In this document: piece by piece, positions 1 to 5,270 of the stretch
Numbering within the stretch: position 1 is the first letter of the stretch
Layout: every line of letters starts with the position of its first letter
DNA from: DATGEP01 sp035310125
GTDB lineage: Bacteria; Chloroflexota; Ktedonobacteria; Ktedonobacterales; JADMIN01
NCBI GenBank assembly: GCA_035310125.1
Contig: DATGEP010000043.1
Span: forward strand, 1-5,270
Length of the DNA stretch: 5,270 bases
Reading direction: 5' to 3'
Notes under the pieces: generated by a model
What the model saw: only the letters and a program-made list of their open reading frames with translations
Databases searched by the model: none
What the model was told of the DNA's origin: nothing
Position numbers and translations under genes: made by a program

Positions 1-2
1 AC

Positions 3-335
3 GACGGGCTCGCGCGACGCGATGACAGCTGGCAGCAGAACCTAGCGGAGGACGTGGTCTTCGCCGACGCGAGCGGGACGCTGAAGGCGCGCGGCCGTGA
101 CGCCTTCGTGCAGTCTTTCACGCCTTTCCTGCGCGGTGTCACGAGCGTGGAGCTCAAGCAGTTGGTCGTCGAGGGCTCCGCCGCGGCGGCGGTCGTCGGC
201 TATGAATACGTCAACTCAAAAGGCGAGCGCCTGCACCAGGACGATGCTGAGGTATGGCGAGTGGAGAACGGCGAGGTACTGGCCCTCACGATCTACTTCG
301 ATATCACCGAGTTCCGCGCCTTCATGGGCCGCTGA
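3..335 (+). CDS. NTF2/SnoaL-like family protein, 5' end missing
   Basis: This reading frame is open from the first bases of the window and ends at TGA (333-335), so only the last 110 residues are present and the true start lies off the left edge. A GTG at 54 could in principle start a 93-residue product, but the protein-like sequence before it (ARRDDSWQQNLAEDVVFADA) reads straight through. That stretch matches the usual beginning of the cone-shaped NTF2/SnoaL fold, where a helix is followed by 'AEDVVF.D..G'. The phrases RGRDAFVQSFTPFL and the ending LTIYFDITEFRAFMG are also typical of this family. Members are small cytosolic proteins ranging from ketosteroid isomerase-like enzymes and polyketide cyclases to non-enzymatic ligand binders. 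No substrate can be assigned here. The next gene runs towards it, and only 34 bases separate the two stops, with no clear terminator between them. Confidence 0.75.
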   Translation, partial: DGLARRDDSWQQNLAEDVVFADASGTLKARGRDAFVQSFTPFLRGVTSVELKQLVVEGSAAAAVVGYEYVNSKGERLHQDDAEVWRVENGEVLALTIYFDITEFRAFMGR

Positions 336-369
336 CGAAATCACGCCAGACCGCTGCGAGCAACAACCT

Positions 370-747
370 TTAGAGTGCGAGCGCCTCGTCTACGCGCGCT
401 AGGAGTTCCCGCGGCGAGAACGGCTTGGTCAGATAGAAATCAGCGCCGGCGACCATCCCGGCGTTGATCTCGGACGGCGCTGCCGAAGCCGTCAAGAGTA
501 TGACTTTCGTGCCGGTTAACCCGGGATCTCCCTTGATTGATCGCAGGAGCTCCAACCCAGTCCGCCCAGGCATTCGAATATCCAGGAGCGCAAGTGCAGG
601 GCGGTATTGCCGAATCAAATTCCACGCCTCATCACCATCCGCGGCTTCAACAATGTTGTACTCGTACGCTGCGATGGTTTCAGTGACCAATAGGCGAACG
701 CTTGGCTCGTCATCGGCCACAAGCACGATCTGCCTGTCAGCTGGCAA
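370..747 (-). CDS. stand-alone response regulator receiver protein (CheY/DivK/Spo0F-like, no output domain)
   Basis: This 125-residue protein is a complete receiver (REC) domain and nothing else. The acidic pocket is D12-D13 in LVADDEP. The phospho-acceptor is D56 in LLDIRMPG, the switch residue is T86 in ILLTA, and the conserved lysine is K108 in LTKPF. All key residues are intact, so phosphorylation by a histidine kinase is expected. With no DNA-binding or enzymatic domain, it probably acts by protein-protein contact or as a phosphate shuttle. The chosen start is TTG at 747-745, the most upstream start possible in frame. AGGG (760-757), 9 bases before it, overlaps the stop codon of the kinase gene and could serve as ribosome binding site. 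A GTG at codon 8 is a possible but less likely start because it would trim the first strand. The gene lies 11 bases after the kinase stop and is almost certainly co-transcribed with it. Confidence 0.9.
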   Translation of the reverse strand: MPADRQIVLVADDEPSVRLLVTETIAAYEYNIVEAADGDEAWNLIRQYRPALALLDIRMPGRTGLELLRSIKGDPGLTGTKVILLTASAAPSEINAGMVAGADFYLTKPFSPRELLARVDEALAL

Positions 748-758
748 TTCCGAGGGCC

Positions 759-2588
759 CTATCCGCTCGGTTGCGTGGTGCGACTCAGCGCAGTGGCAAC
801 GTATATGGCGGCATCCTTGGCTGCGCCCGAGTGCTTCTTGATAATCGCCACCACTCCGGCAGAGCGAAGCGCGAGCGTCTCATCAGCCTCCAGGTCTTTG
901 ATCGAGACCACGATGACCGGCACCCGGCTGCCGGACGACTGGAGCCATGCTATGAATTCCTGACCGCTGAGGCCAGGTAGGACTAGATCGACGACCACCA
1001 CCCGAGGCGGCGCCTGAGCAACCAACTGGGCTGCAGTCTCGGCGTCGGGGGCCCACGTCGACGTCACACCCTGGGCGGTCAGCTCGGCCTCCACCAACCG
1101 CGCAAAGCCTGCGTCGTCTTCCACGATGAGCACGTCTCCGGACTGCGACCCGAGTGTCGCAATGCGCAGCGTGAAGACAAACCGCGATCCCTTTGCCGGG
1201 CCTTCGGATTCGGCCCATATCTGCCCCCCATGGCCTTCAATGATTCGCCGGCTGATGGTCAGGCCCAGACCCGTGCCCGGAATTTGCTTGCGATCCGAGC
1301 CAGCAACCCGATAGAACTTGTTGAACAGTTTGGGCAGCGCTTCGGCTGGAATACCCAGCCCGTGGTCTCGGACCGAAACCTCTACGGCCTCGCCCCGCAC
1401 ACTGGCGCCGAGGACGATAGGCCCACCGCCGGGCGAATACTTCCGGGCGTTGGAAATGAGGTTCAGAAGTACCTGGTGGATGGCGTTGCTGTCCGCTATC
1501 ACCAAAGGAAGCTCCTGGGCCAGGTCGAGTTGAATCGGGGTTTGCTCTTGTTGACCAGCCGTACGAACAGCTCGATCGAACAGGGATCGGAGATCGGCTG
1601 GTCCAAGATCCAGTCTCTTGTATCCGCCCTCCAGGCCCTGTAGGTCGAGGAAGTCGTTGATCATGGCGGTCAGGCGCTTTCCTTCCTTGAGCATGGTTGC
1701 GAGGTATTGCTTTTGCCGCGCCTCTGGGAGCTCACGTTCGAGTAGAAGCTCGGTGAAGCCGACAACACTGGCCAGCGGCGTTCGCAGCTCGTGGCTAACC
1801 ATTGCTACCAGTTCGTCTTTGGCCCGCTCCAGCTCTTTCGCAGCGCTTACATCGGTGAGGACAAGCACTGAACCGACCACGGAGCGGTCTGACGCCGATA
1901 CGGCTCTCGAGACGAAGACCTCAACTTCGCGGTGGGGATCGAGCATGACGATGTTGAAGCGGAGTGGTTCGGCTGGACTCAACCCGCCCGCGAAGTGTGA
2001 TTGAAGGCCCGTATAGTCCTCAACGCGCCCTGAAAGCGCCTCGCCAATCTGGCGGGCGGGCGCCCCAACTGCGTGCTCTTGCGGAATACCAGTCAATCGC
2101 GTCGCTTCGTTGTTCCAATGTGCAACGCGCCCGTGTGGATCGATAAGAATGACTCCCACACCGATCGAGTCCACCAGGGCACTCAAGAGTCCAAGCCTTG
2201 CATCCGCGGCACGCGTGGCCGCCTCTAGCCGATCCGCCGCCTCCACGTCGTGCGTGATGTCGCGGGCAACCGCATAGATCAAGTTGGCCGAGTTGGAGCT
2301 TGAGGCCGTCCAAGCGAGCCACCGGTAGCCGCCATCGCGGGACTCGTATCGATTACGGAAGTGAACCGTCTTTGATCCGCGAGCGATCTTTTCGGCCTCC
2401 TGGACGGTGGCAGCGCGATCGTCCGGGTGCACGAAGTCGAGATAAGGTCGCGCCATCAACTGCTCGTTCGTGAACCCGAGTGTCTGGGACCACGCAGGAT
2501 TTAGATGCTTGAAGTAGCCGTCGTATCCGGCAATGCAAAGCATGTCGATCGAGAGGTTGAAGAAGTTCTGGTCTGGCTTTTCGTTCAC
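759..2588 (-). CDS. soluble hybrid sensor histidine kinase, PAS-PAS-HisKA-HATPase-REC
   Basis: This 609-residue kinase has no membrane segment or signal peptide, so it senses a cytoplasmic cue. PAS domain 1 spans about 8-115 (FVHPDDR, then the closing YAVARDITH). A helical linker leads to PAS domain 2 at about 133-250 (DSIGVGVILID, VLVLTDVSAAKELE). The dimerisation/phospho-acceptor domain carries H266 in MVSHELRTPL. The ATPase domain shows the N box around N376/N380 (NLISNARKYSP), the G1 box with D408 (RDHGLGIP), the F box with F425 and the G2 box GTGLGL at 438-443. A C-terminal receiver covers about 484-600, with E490-D491-D492, phospho-acceptor D534 (VVVDLVLPG) and S562. Its conserved lysine is K584 or K585 in a KK context rather than the usual KP. 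The start is GTG at 2588; GGAAG lies 10 bases upstream and MNEKPDQNFFNLSIDM leads directly into PAS 1. Phosphate probably passes from H266 to D534. The next gene encodes a separate receiver. The ligand is unknown, and no heme- or flavin-binding signature is obvious. Confidence 0.95.
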   Translation of the reverse strand: MNEKPDQNFFNLSIDMLCIAGYDGYFKHLNPAWSQTLGFTNEQLMARPYLDFVHPDDRAATVQEAEKIARGSKTVHFRNRYESRDGGYRWLAWTASSSNSANLIYAVARDITHDVEAADRLEAATRAADARLGLLSALVDSIGVGVILIDPHGRVAHWNNEATRLTGIPQEHAVGAPARQIGEALSGRVEDYTGLQSHFAGGLSPAEPLRFNIVMLDPHREVEVFVSRAVSASDRSVVGSVLVLTDVSAAKELERAKDELVAMVSHELRTPLASVVGFTELLLERELPEARQKQYLATMLKEGKRLTAMINDFLDLQGLEGGYKRLDLGPADLRSLFDRAVRTAGQQEQTPIQLDLAQELPLVIADSNAIHQVLLNLISNARKYSPGGGPIVLGASVRGEAVEVSVRDHGLGIPAEALPKLFNKFYRVAGSDRKQIPGTGLGLTISRRIIEGHGGQIWAESEGPAKGSRFVFTLRIATLGSQSGDVLIVEDDAGFARLVEAELTAQGVTSTWAPDAETAAQLVAQAPPRVVVVDLVLPGLSGQEFIAWLQSSGSRVPVIVVSIKDLEADETLALRSAGVVAIIKKHSGAAKDAAIYVATALSRTTQPSG

Positions 2589-2601
2589 GGGCAGAGGTCT
2601 T

Positions 2602-2623
2602 CCAGCCTAGGCTGGCGCCAGCC
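2602..2623. promoter_or_regulatory. two overlapping perfect palindromes upstream of the kinase gene
   Basis: CCAGCCTAGGCTGG (2602-2615) and GGCTGGCGCCAGCC (2610-2623) are each perfect 14-base palindromes and share the middle GGCTGG unit. The block therefore reads as three alternating inverted copies of one 6-base word. It ends 13 bases before the kinase GTG start, and its near edge overlaps the presumed ribosome binding site GGAAG (2603-2599 on the minus strand). It could be a double operator for a dimeric regulator. In the kinase mRNA it could instead form two mutually exclusive small hairpins, only one of which touches the ribosome binding site. The symmetry is seen directly; the function is inferred. 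Confidence 0.5.
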
Positions 2624-2702
2624 GTATTGCAATGAGTTAACGGCGCTCGCGGGCGAGCATGCGAAGCTTTCGATTCAGATGGATTCGGCGGCGTATGAGC
2701 AA

Positions 2703-2708
2703 TAAGAT
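2703..2708 (+). promoter_or_regulatory. possible -10 box for a leaderless SDR transcript
   Basis: TAAGAT fits the TANNNT pattern and ends 7 bases before the GTG at 2716, so transcription could start at the first base of the start codon. No Shine-Dalgarno sequence precedes the GTG, which agrees with a leaderless message. No convincing -35 box is seen, so this remains weak. Confidence 0.35.
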
Positions 2709-2723
2709 CCGCTGAGTGGATCT
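2705..2723. repeat. inverted repeat AGATCC-N7-GGATCT across the SDR start codon
   Basis: Six-base arms, AGATCC (2705-2710) and GGATCT (2718-2723), are perfectly complementary around a 7-base spacer. The repeat overlaps the possible -10 box, covers the presumed transcription start and includes the GTG start codon. It is suitably placed for a repressor operator, or for a small start-site hairpin if the transcript has a leader. It is short enough that chance cannot be excluded. Confidence 0.35.
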
Positions 2724-3498
2724 GCGACTGAAAGGAAAGCGAGCCCTTGTGACCGCCGCCAGCAAGGGGCTGGGACGCGCCGTCGCCGAGGCGCTGCTAG
2801 CCGAAGGTTGCCGGGTCTGTATCAGCTCCAGCAGCTCCGAGAGAATCGAACGCACGGCCGCTGAGATGGCCGCCGGCGGTGAGGTTTACGCCATGGCCGC
2901 CGACATCGCGGATGCGGGTGATGGCGCCCGCCTCTTCGAGTGGGCGACGAAGGAGCTGGGCGGCCTCGACATCCTGATCAACAACACGGTCGGGCCTCCC
3001 GCCGGCGGCGTCCTCGACATGAGCGAAGAGCAATGGCGGCAGGCCTTCGAGAGCATCCTCATGAGCGCTGTCCGGCTCAGTCGAGCAGCGATCCCCGTCA
3101 TGCGGCGGGGCGGTGGCGGGTCGATCGTCAACCTCGCATCCCTGACCGGGAAGCAGCCGATCGACGGCGTCGCCCTCTCCAATGCGTTCCGGCCTGCCCT
3201 CATCGGTATGGCGAAGACACTCTCGCGAGAGGCGGCCCCCGAAGTTCGGGTCAACAACATCGCCACCGAGCACATCCTGACCGACCGTATTCGCGATCTT
3301 GCCGCCCGGCTGTGGACGCGGCAGGGCGAGAGCACGGAGGAGACCATCCAGCGGGTGGCCGCCGAGGTGCCGCTGAAACGCTACGGGACTCCCGCCGAGC
3401 TGGCCAACGCGGTCGTCTTTCTGGCCAGTGACGCCGCCAGCTACATCACCGGTGTGACACTGGCCGTCGACGGCGGCCTCGACCGCGGCCTCTTCTGA
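2716..3498 (+). CDS. SDR-family protein with substituted catalytic Tyr/Lys
   Basis: This 260-residue protein has the full length and order of a classical short-chain dehydrogenase/reductase. Seen are the N-terminal nucleotide-binding turn at 13-20 (TAASKGLG, where TGxxxGxG is usual), the acidic AADIAD around 61-66, NN at 89-90 (NNTVG in place of NNAG), the active-site strand GSIVNLAS with S142, and the closing PAELANAVVFLASDAASYITGVTLAVDGG. Where the family has YxxxK, this protein reads S155-N-A-F-R159, so both the proton-donating Tyr and its partner Lys are absent. The frame is intact, so this is not decay. A subgroup of annotated SDR proteins carries a similar LSNxxR motif. The nucleotide fold is probably kept, but ordinary ketoreductase chemistry is doubtful. 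The start is GTG at 2716, which gives the common opening MDLRLKGKRALVT. It is followed 6 bases later by a RidA-family gene, so the two probably act together on an unknown substrate. Confidence 0.92.
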   Translation: MDLRLKGKRALVTAASKGLGRAVAEALLAEGCRVCISSSSSERIERTAAEMAAGGEVYAMAADIADAGDGARLFEWATKELGGLDILINNTVGPPAGGVLDMSEEQWRQAFESILMSAVRLSRAAIPVMRRGGGGSIVNLASLTGKQPIDGVALSNAFRPALIGMAKTLSREAAPEVRVNNIATEHILTDRIRDLAARLWTRQGESTEETIQRVAAEVPLKRYGTPAELANAVVFLASDAASYITGVTLAVDGGLDRGLF

Positions 3499-3504
3499 GC
3501 GGCG

Positions 3505-4044
3505 ATGTCGACGCCGGAAGACCGCATCCGACAGGCCGGATTCCAGCTGTCCGCCGCGCACCCGGTGGTCGGCAGCTATGTCAAGTGCGTGCGCGCGGGA
3601 TCACTTCTCTTCGTTTCCGGCCACGGACCCTTTGTTGATGGGCAAGCCGCCCACACCGGCAAGGTCGGTGCCGACCTCAGCCTCGAGGAGGGTCAGGAGG
3701 CCGCCCGGGCCGTGATCCTGAACATTCTCGGCACCCTCAAGATGGAACTGGGCGAGCTGAGCCGAATCGCCCGCTTCGTGAAACTGCTGGTAATGGTTAA
3801 CGCCATCCCCGAATACGACCAACAACACCTCGTTGCGAACGGTGCGACCGACTTTCTCGTCCAGATCTTCGGGGACGTGGGGAGGCCTGCGCGTACTCCG
3901 ATGGGCGTCGGATCGCTCCCCATGAACTTTGCGGTCGAGATCGAGGCCGTGGTAGAAGTCCAGGACTGGCCGCCGGCGGCGCCAGATAAGCTGTCAGATA
4001 TCGTCTCGATGACCCTGATCAAGCCGATCGGCCAACGAGGATGA
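3505..4044 (+). CDS. RidA family protein (YjgF/YER057c/UK114) with C-terminal extension
   Basis: This 179-residue protein has the RidA fold signatures: YVKCVRAGSLLFVSGHGPF (25-43), TGKVGADLSLEEGQEAAR (51-68), LGELSRIARFVKLLVMV and the ending GRPARTPMGVGSLPMNFAVEIEAVVEV. R130 in RPAR aligns with the arginine that binds the substrate carboxylate in RidA proteins. The G.GSLP.N pattern places it in the roughly 150-residue YjgF-like subgroup rather than with short enteric RidA. RidA proteins hydrolyse reactive enamine or imine intermediates to ketoacids and ammonia in the cytosol; this subgroup's substrate is not established. The ATG at 3505 is 6 bases after the SDR stop, so the genes form one operon. 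The family usually ends near VEV (residue 152). The extra ~27 residues (QDWPPAAPDKLSD onward) look like run-on sequence, and their last part is read from DNA that also encodes the end of the opposing toxin gene. Confidence 0.92.
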   Translation: MSTPEDRIRQAGFQLSAAHPVVGSYVKCVRAGSLLFVSGHGPFVDGQAAHTGKVGADLSLEEGQEAARAVILNILGTLKMELGELSRIARFVKLLVMVNAIPEYDQQHLVANGATDFLVQIFGDVGRPARTPMGVGSLPMNFAVEIEAVVEVQDWPPAAPDKLSDIVSMTLIKPIGQRG

Positions 4045-4381
4045 CAATGTCTCGCCAGTCGCGCTGAGCTTGGCGAGAGCCCAGAACATCACCCAGTCGT
4101 TGAAGCACGCGCCCAAACTCCCCGTGCCGAACGCCAACGAAGATGACGCAGCCCTGGTGGGTCTTGCCCGCCTCAGCCCACGTTCGTGCGAGCAGCACGA
4201 AGTCACGAGCATTGAAGGTGACCATGATCCGCCCCTCAGCTGTCGCCAGTTCTAGCAACCGCTCGTCCGTCCAGCCGTCGAGACCACGTTCCTCGTTGAC
4301 AGAGCGAACATCGTGACCACTCCTGCGGAGCGCCGCAGCGATTCTTCGAGCAGAGATATGGGCGTCGAGGAATAGCCTCAA
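4019..4381 (-). CDS. DUF5615 PIN-like toxin of a type II toxin-antitoxin pair
   Basis: This 120-residue protein resembles the DUF5615/Mut7-C-like PIN fold. It has an N-terminal acidic strand end with D6 (RLFLDAH), then RRSGHDVRSV, an acidic helix start T38-D39-E40-RLLELA, and the strand RIMVTFNARDF with D60. D6, D39 and D60 correspond to the acidic metal-site positions of PIN nucleases. The common DEN opening of the wider family is DAH here, as in related proteins that share the HGEFG segment (85-90 region). It is likely a small RNase toxin in the cytosol, inferred from family and partner. The start is TTG at 4381-4379, overlapping the antitoxin TGA as TTGA, so translation is probably coupled. 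The stop TGA at 4021-4019 lies inside the last 26 bases of the convergent RidA gene. No activity can be proven from sequence alone. Confidence 0.85.
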   Translation of the reverse strand: MRLFLDAHISARRIAAALRRSGHDVRSVNEERGLDGWTDERLLELATAEGRIMVTFNARDFVLLARTWAEAGKTHQGCVIFVGVRHGEFGRVLQRLGDVLGSRQAQRDWRDIVILVGRSA

Positions 4382-4815
4382 CGACGCCGTCGGCGCTGTG
4401 ACCCCGGCTGGACGCGAAAGGTTGGGAAGGCTCGAGCGAACTCGTCGAGGCTCCGGCGATTTTCTCGGATCAGTTCGTCGATTTCCTTTCGATAAGCGTG
4501 GGAGTAAGCCTCGGCCGCCGCTACCTGCGTTGTCGTTAGGCTACCCGCCTTGATCACTTTCTCTGCTCCGCCTAGATCTTCGATGGCCTGGATAAGCTCC
4601 CAGACGTCAAAGGCGGTACCGATGACCCAAGCCCGGCGGTTCCAGTCGTCACCTCGGAAAGCGATCCCGGGAAAACGACGCAGCCGCATAGCCTCGTCCG
4701 CCAGAGATTCGAGGACCGCCCCCTTGCTGCGCTTTGTCCGCCGAGCCTCATCGGCGACGGCCGCGTCCAAGCCTTTCGAGAGCCGGATGCTGAAGGGTGC
4801 GGCGGTGTTAGCCAT
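4378..4815 (-). CDS. antitoxin: ribbon-helix-helix N-terminus with DUF433-like C-terminus
   Basis: This 145-residue protein opens with a CopG/ribbon-helix-helix pattern at about 7-44: PFSIRLSKGLDAAVADEARR, then RSKGAVLESLADEAM. This would form a DNA-binding dimer. The middle has FPGIAFRG (48-55) and DVWELI (70-75), followed by SLTTTQVAAAEAYSHAYRKE (92-111), which resemble the DUF433-type module often paired with DUF5615 toxins. The tail ends in five arginines after a charged helix (KEIDELIRENRRSLDEFARA). The presumed job is to bind and silence the downstream PIN-like toxin and repress their shared promoter. The start is ATG at 4815; no Shine-Dalgarno sequence precedes it, and a -10-like TACAAT ends only 6 bases upstream, so the message may be leaderless. 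Antitoxin first, with toxin overlap, is the standard order for such pairs. Confidence 0.85.
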   Translation of the reverse strand: MANTAAPFSIRLSKGLDAAVADEARRTKRSKGAVLESLADEAMRLRRFPGIAFRGDDWNRRAWVIGTAFDVWELIQAIEDLGGAEKVIKAGSLTTTQVAAAEAYSHAYRKEIDELIRENRRSLDEFARAFPTFRVQPGSQRRRRR

Positions 4816-4821
4816 ATCTAC

Positions 4822-4833
4822 ATTGTATTACAA
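4822..4833 (-). promoter_or_regulatory. antitoxin promoter -10 with overlapping operator palindrome
   Basis: On the minus strand TACAAT (4827-4822) is a good -10 box lying 6 bases before the antitoxin ATG. It sits inside the perfect palindrome TTGTA-T-TACAA (4823-4833). Ribbon-helix-helix antitoxins commonly bind short TGTA/TACA-type palindromes over their own promoter, so autorepression fits. No good -35 box is seen at the usual distance. The site and spacing are seen; binding is inferred. Confidence 0.6.
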
Positions 4834-4938
4834 CATCTGCAAACATCGGATCTCGCGTGTTTCCAGTCAAGGGTTCACGGACAGTTGAGCCTGTGGGCAC
4901 ACAATATGTGGCGCTGGGCCCAAGGAACTTGGAAGCCG

Positions 4939-5061
4939 ATGCCGACCCCGATCGCTCCTCCGCGTGGTATCGATTCGATCGCGTATGATCCGGCGCTTCC
5001 AGCGCTCGTGCTCACGGTCGTGCGTCCACCCGATGGGCCATTAGAAGGCTTCGCATGCTAG
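4939..5061 (+). CDS. possible 40-residue ORF resembling the start of a KTSC-domain protein
   Basis: ATG at 4939 opens a 40-residue frame ending at TAG (5059-5061), preceded by the purine-rich GGAAC and GGAAG. Residues 9-27 (RGIDSIAYDPALPALVLTV) resemble the N-terminal strand pattern of KTSC domains, where S.I.SIGYDP...L.V.F is usual. The rest of the domain is missing, and neither other forward frame continues it. It could be a decayed fragment, a genuine small protein or a chance frame. It sits alone between the toxin-antitoxin promoter and the tRNA-like element. Confidence 0.2.
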   Translation: MPTPIAPPRGIDSIAYDPALPALVLTVVRPPDGPLEGFAC

Positions 5062-5068
5062 ACATGCG
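5052..5068. repeat. short inverted repeat (hairpin)
   Basis: CGCATG (5052-5057) and CATGCG (5063-5068) are perfectly complementary around the 5-base loop CTAGA. It overlaps the end of the doubtful small ORF and has no T-run after it on either strand. Function is unknown; chance formation is possible. Confidence 0.3.
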
Positions 5069-5132
5069 CGCGCCTCGGAGATTCAGATAGCACAAGCTTC
5101 CGAATTCCCAGCTGGGCGCTGTACAAATCAGT

Positions 5133-5191
<59 letters not shown>

Positions 5192-5205
<14 letters not shown>

Positions 5206-5270
5206 ACCAGAGTCGTTTTCGAGCGCAAACCTGACAGCGATTGCGTGAGACTTGTCCACCAGAGTCCACC
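5192..5270. repeat. helically phased GTCCACC direct repeats next to the tRNA-like sequence
   Basis: GTCCACC occurs at 5192-5198, 5202-5208, 5254-5260 and 5264-5270: two tandem pairs, each with a 10-base period (spacers GAG and AGA) and 62 bases apart. A longer exact copy, GTCCACCAGAGTC, is at 5202-5214 and 5254-5266. The same heptamer occurs inverted in the tRNA-like 3' end (5134-5140) and once at 5024-5030. The array reaches the window edge and may continue. The 10-base phasing puts copies on one face of the helix, as in arm-type integrase sites or cooperative operators. That function is inferred. Confidence 0.55.

Larger units (their letters stand above)
4834..5132. other. intergenic stretch without a convincing gene
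   Basis: This stretch between the antitoxin promoter and the tRNA-like sequence shows no clear coding region. It contains one short open frame with a KTSC-like beginning (4939-5061), listed separately. It also has a small hairpin CGCATG-CTAGA-CATGCG (5052-5068) and a perfect 10-base palindrome CCCAGCTGGG (5107-5116). A lone GTCCACC (5024-5030) matches the heptamer repeated further right. Neither palindrome is followed by a T-run, so they are not called terminators. Confidence 0.5.

Noticed and set aside
336..369. Bidirectional terminator between the convergent NTF2-like and receiver genes
   Set aside because: The 34 bases show no strong hairpin and no T-run in either direction.
1618..2004. 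A plus-strand open frame opposite the kinase
   Set aside because: Rich in Ser, Arg and Thr, with no family resemblance. It lies entirely antisense to the PAS and HisKA coding region.
2797..3561. A 254-residue minus-strand open frame opposite the SDR gene
   Set aside because: It is a high-GC shadow of the clearly recognisable SDR gene. Its composition (runs of G, R, D and P) does not resemble a folded protein.
5107..5116. CCCAGCTGGG as a transcription terminator for the tRNA-like sequence
   Set aside because: The stem would have only three pairs around a four-base loop, and no T-run follows on either strand.

Overview
This is a high-GC bacterial window with compact gene spacing, frequent GTG and TTG starts, and two start codons sitting 6-7 bases behind a TANNNT-type -10 box, which suggests leaderless transcripts. 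The style suits a soil Actinomycetota, Chloroflexota or Dormibacterota-type genome. That is an inference from style and protein resemblance, not a demonstrated taxonomy.

Layout, left to right. (1) Positions 1-335 (+) hold the 3' part of an NTF2/SnoaL-like protein cut by the window edge. (2) Positions 370-2588 (-) hold a two-gene signalling operon. A soluble hybrid histidine kinase (PAS-PAS-HisKA-HATPase-receiver) comes first, and a stand-alone receiver protein starts 11 bases after its stop. (3) A 127-base divergent intergenic region (2589-2715) has two overlapping perfect palindromes in front of the kinase. It also has a smaller inverted repeat lying across the start of the next gene. (4) Positions 2716-4044 (+) hold a two-gene operon: a short-chain dehydrogenase/reductase (SDR) family protein that lacks the normal catalytic Tyr and Lys, then a RidA-family protein 6 bases downstream. 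(5) Positions 4019-4815 (-) hold a type II toxin-antitoxin pair. The antitoxin has a ribbon-helix-helix N-terminus and a DUF433-like C-terminus. The toxin is a DUF5615 PIN-like protein whose TTG start overlaps the antitoxin stop. A short palindrome over the antitoxin -10 box looks like an autoregulatory operator. The toxin is convergent with RidA, and the two overlap by 26 bases. (6) Positions 4816-5270 hold no convincing gene. Near the right edge is a minus-strand tRNA-like T-arm and acceptor end with an encoded CCA, without a believable D-arm or anticodon arm. It is followed by helically phased GTCCACC repeats.

How the parts fit. The kinase and receiver form a cytoplasmic phosphorelay module whose phosphotransfer and output partners are not in view. 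The SDR-RidA pair looks like a small metabolic operon of unknown substrate, with RidA perhaps clearing reactive imine or enamine intermediates. The toxin-antitoxin pair and the tRNA-like repeat region suggest that the right end is accessory DNA at or near an integration junction. From the orientation of the tRNA 3' fragment, any inserted element would lie to the right of the window. Nothing here is clearly a wholly new system. The strongest leads are the tRNA-fragment and repeat region, the compact antitoxin promoter-operator, and the active-site-altered SDR.
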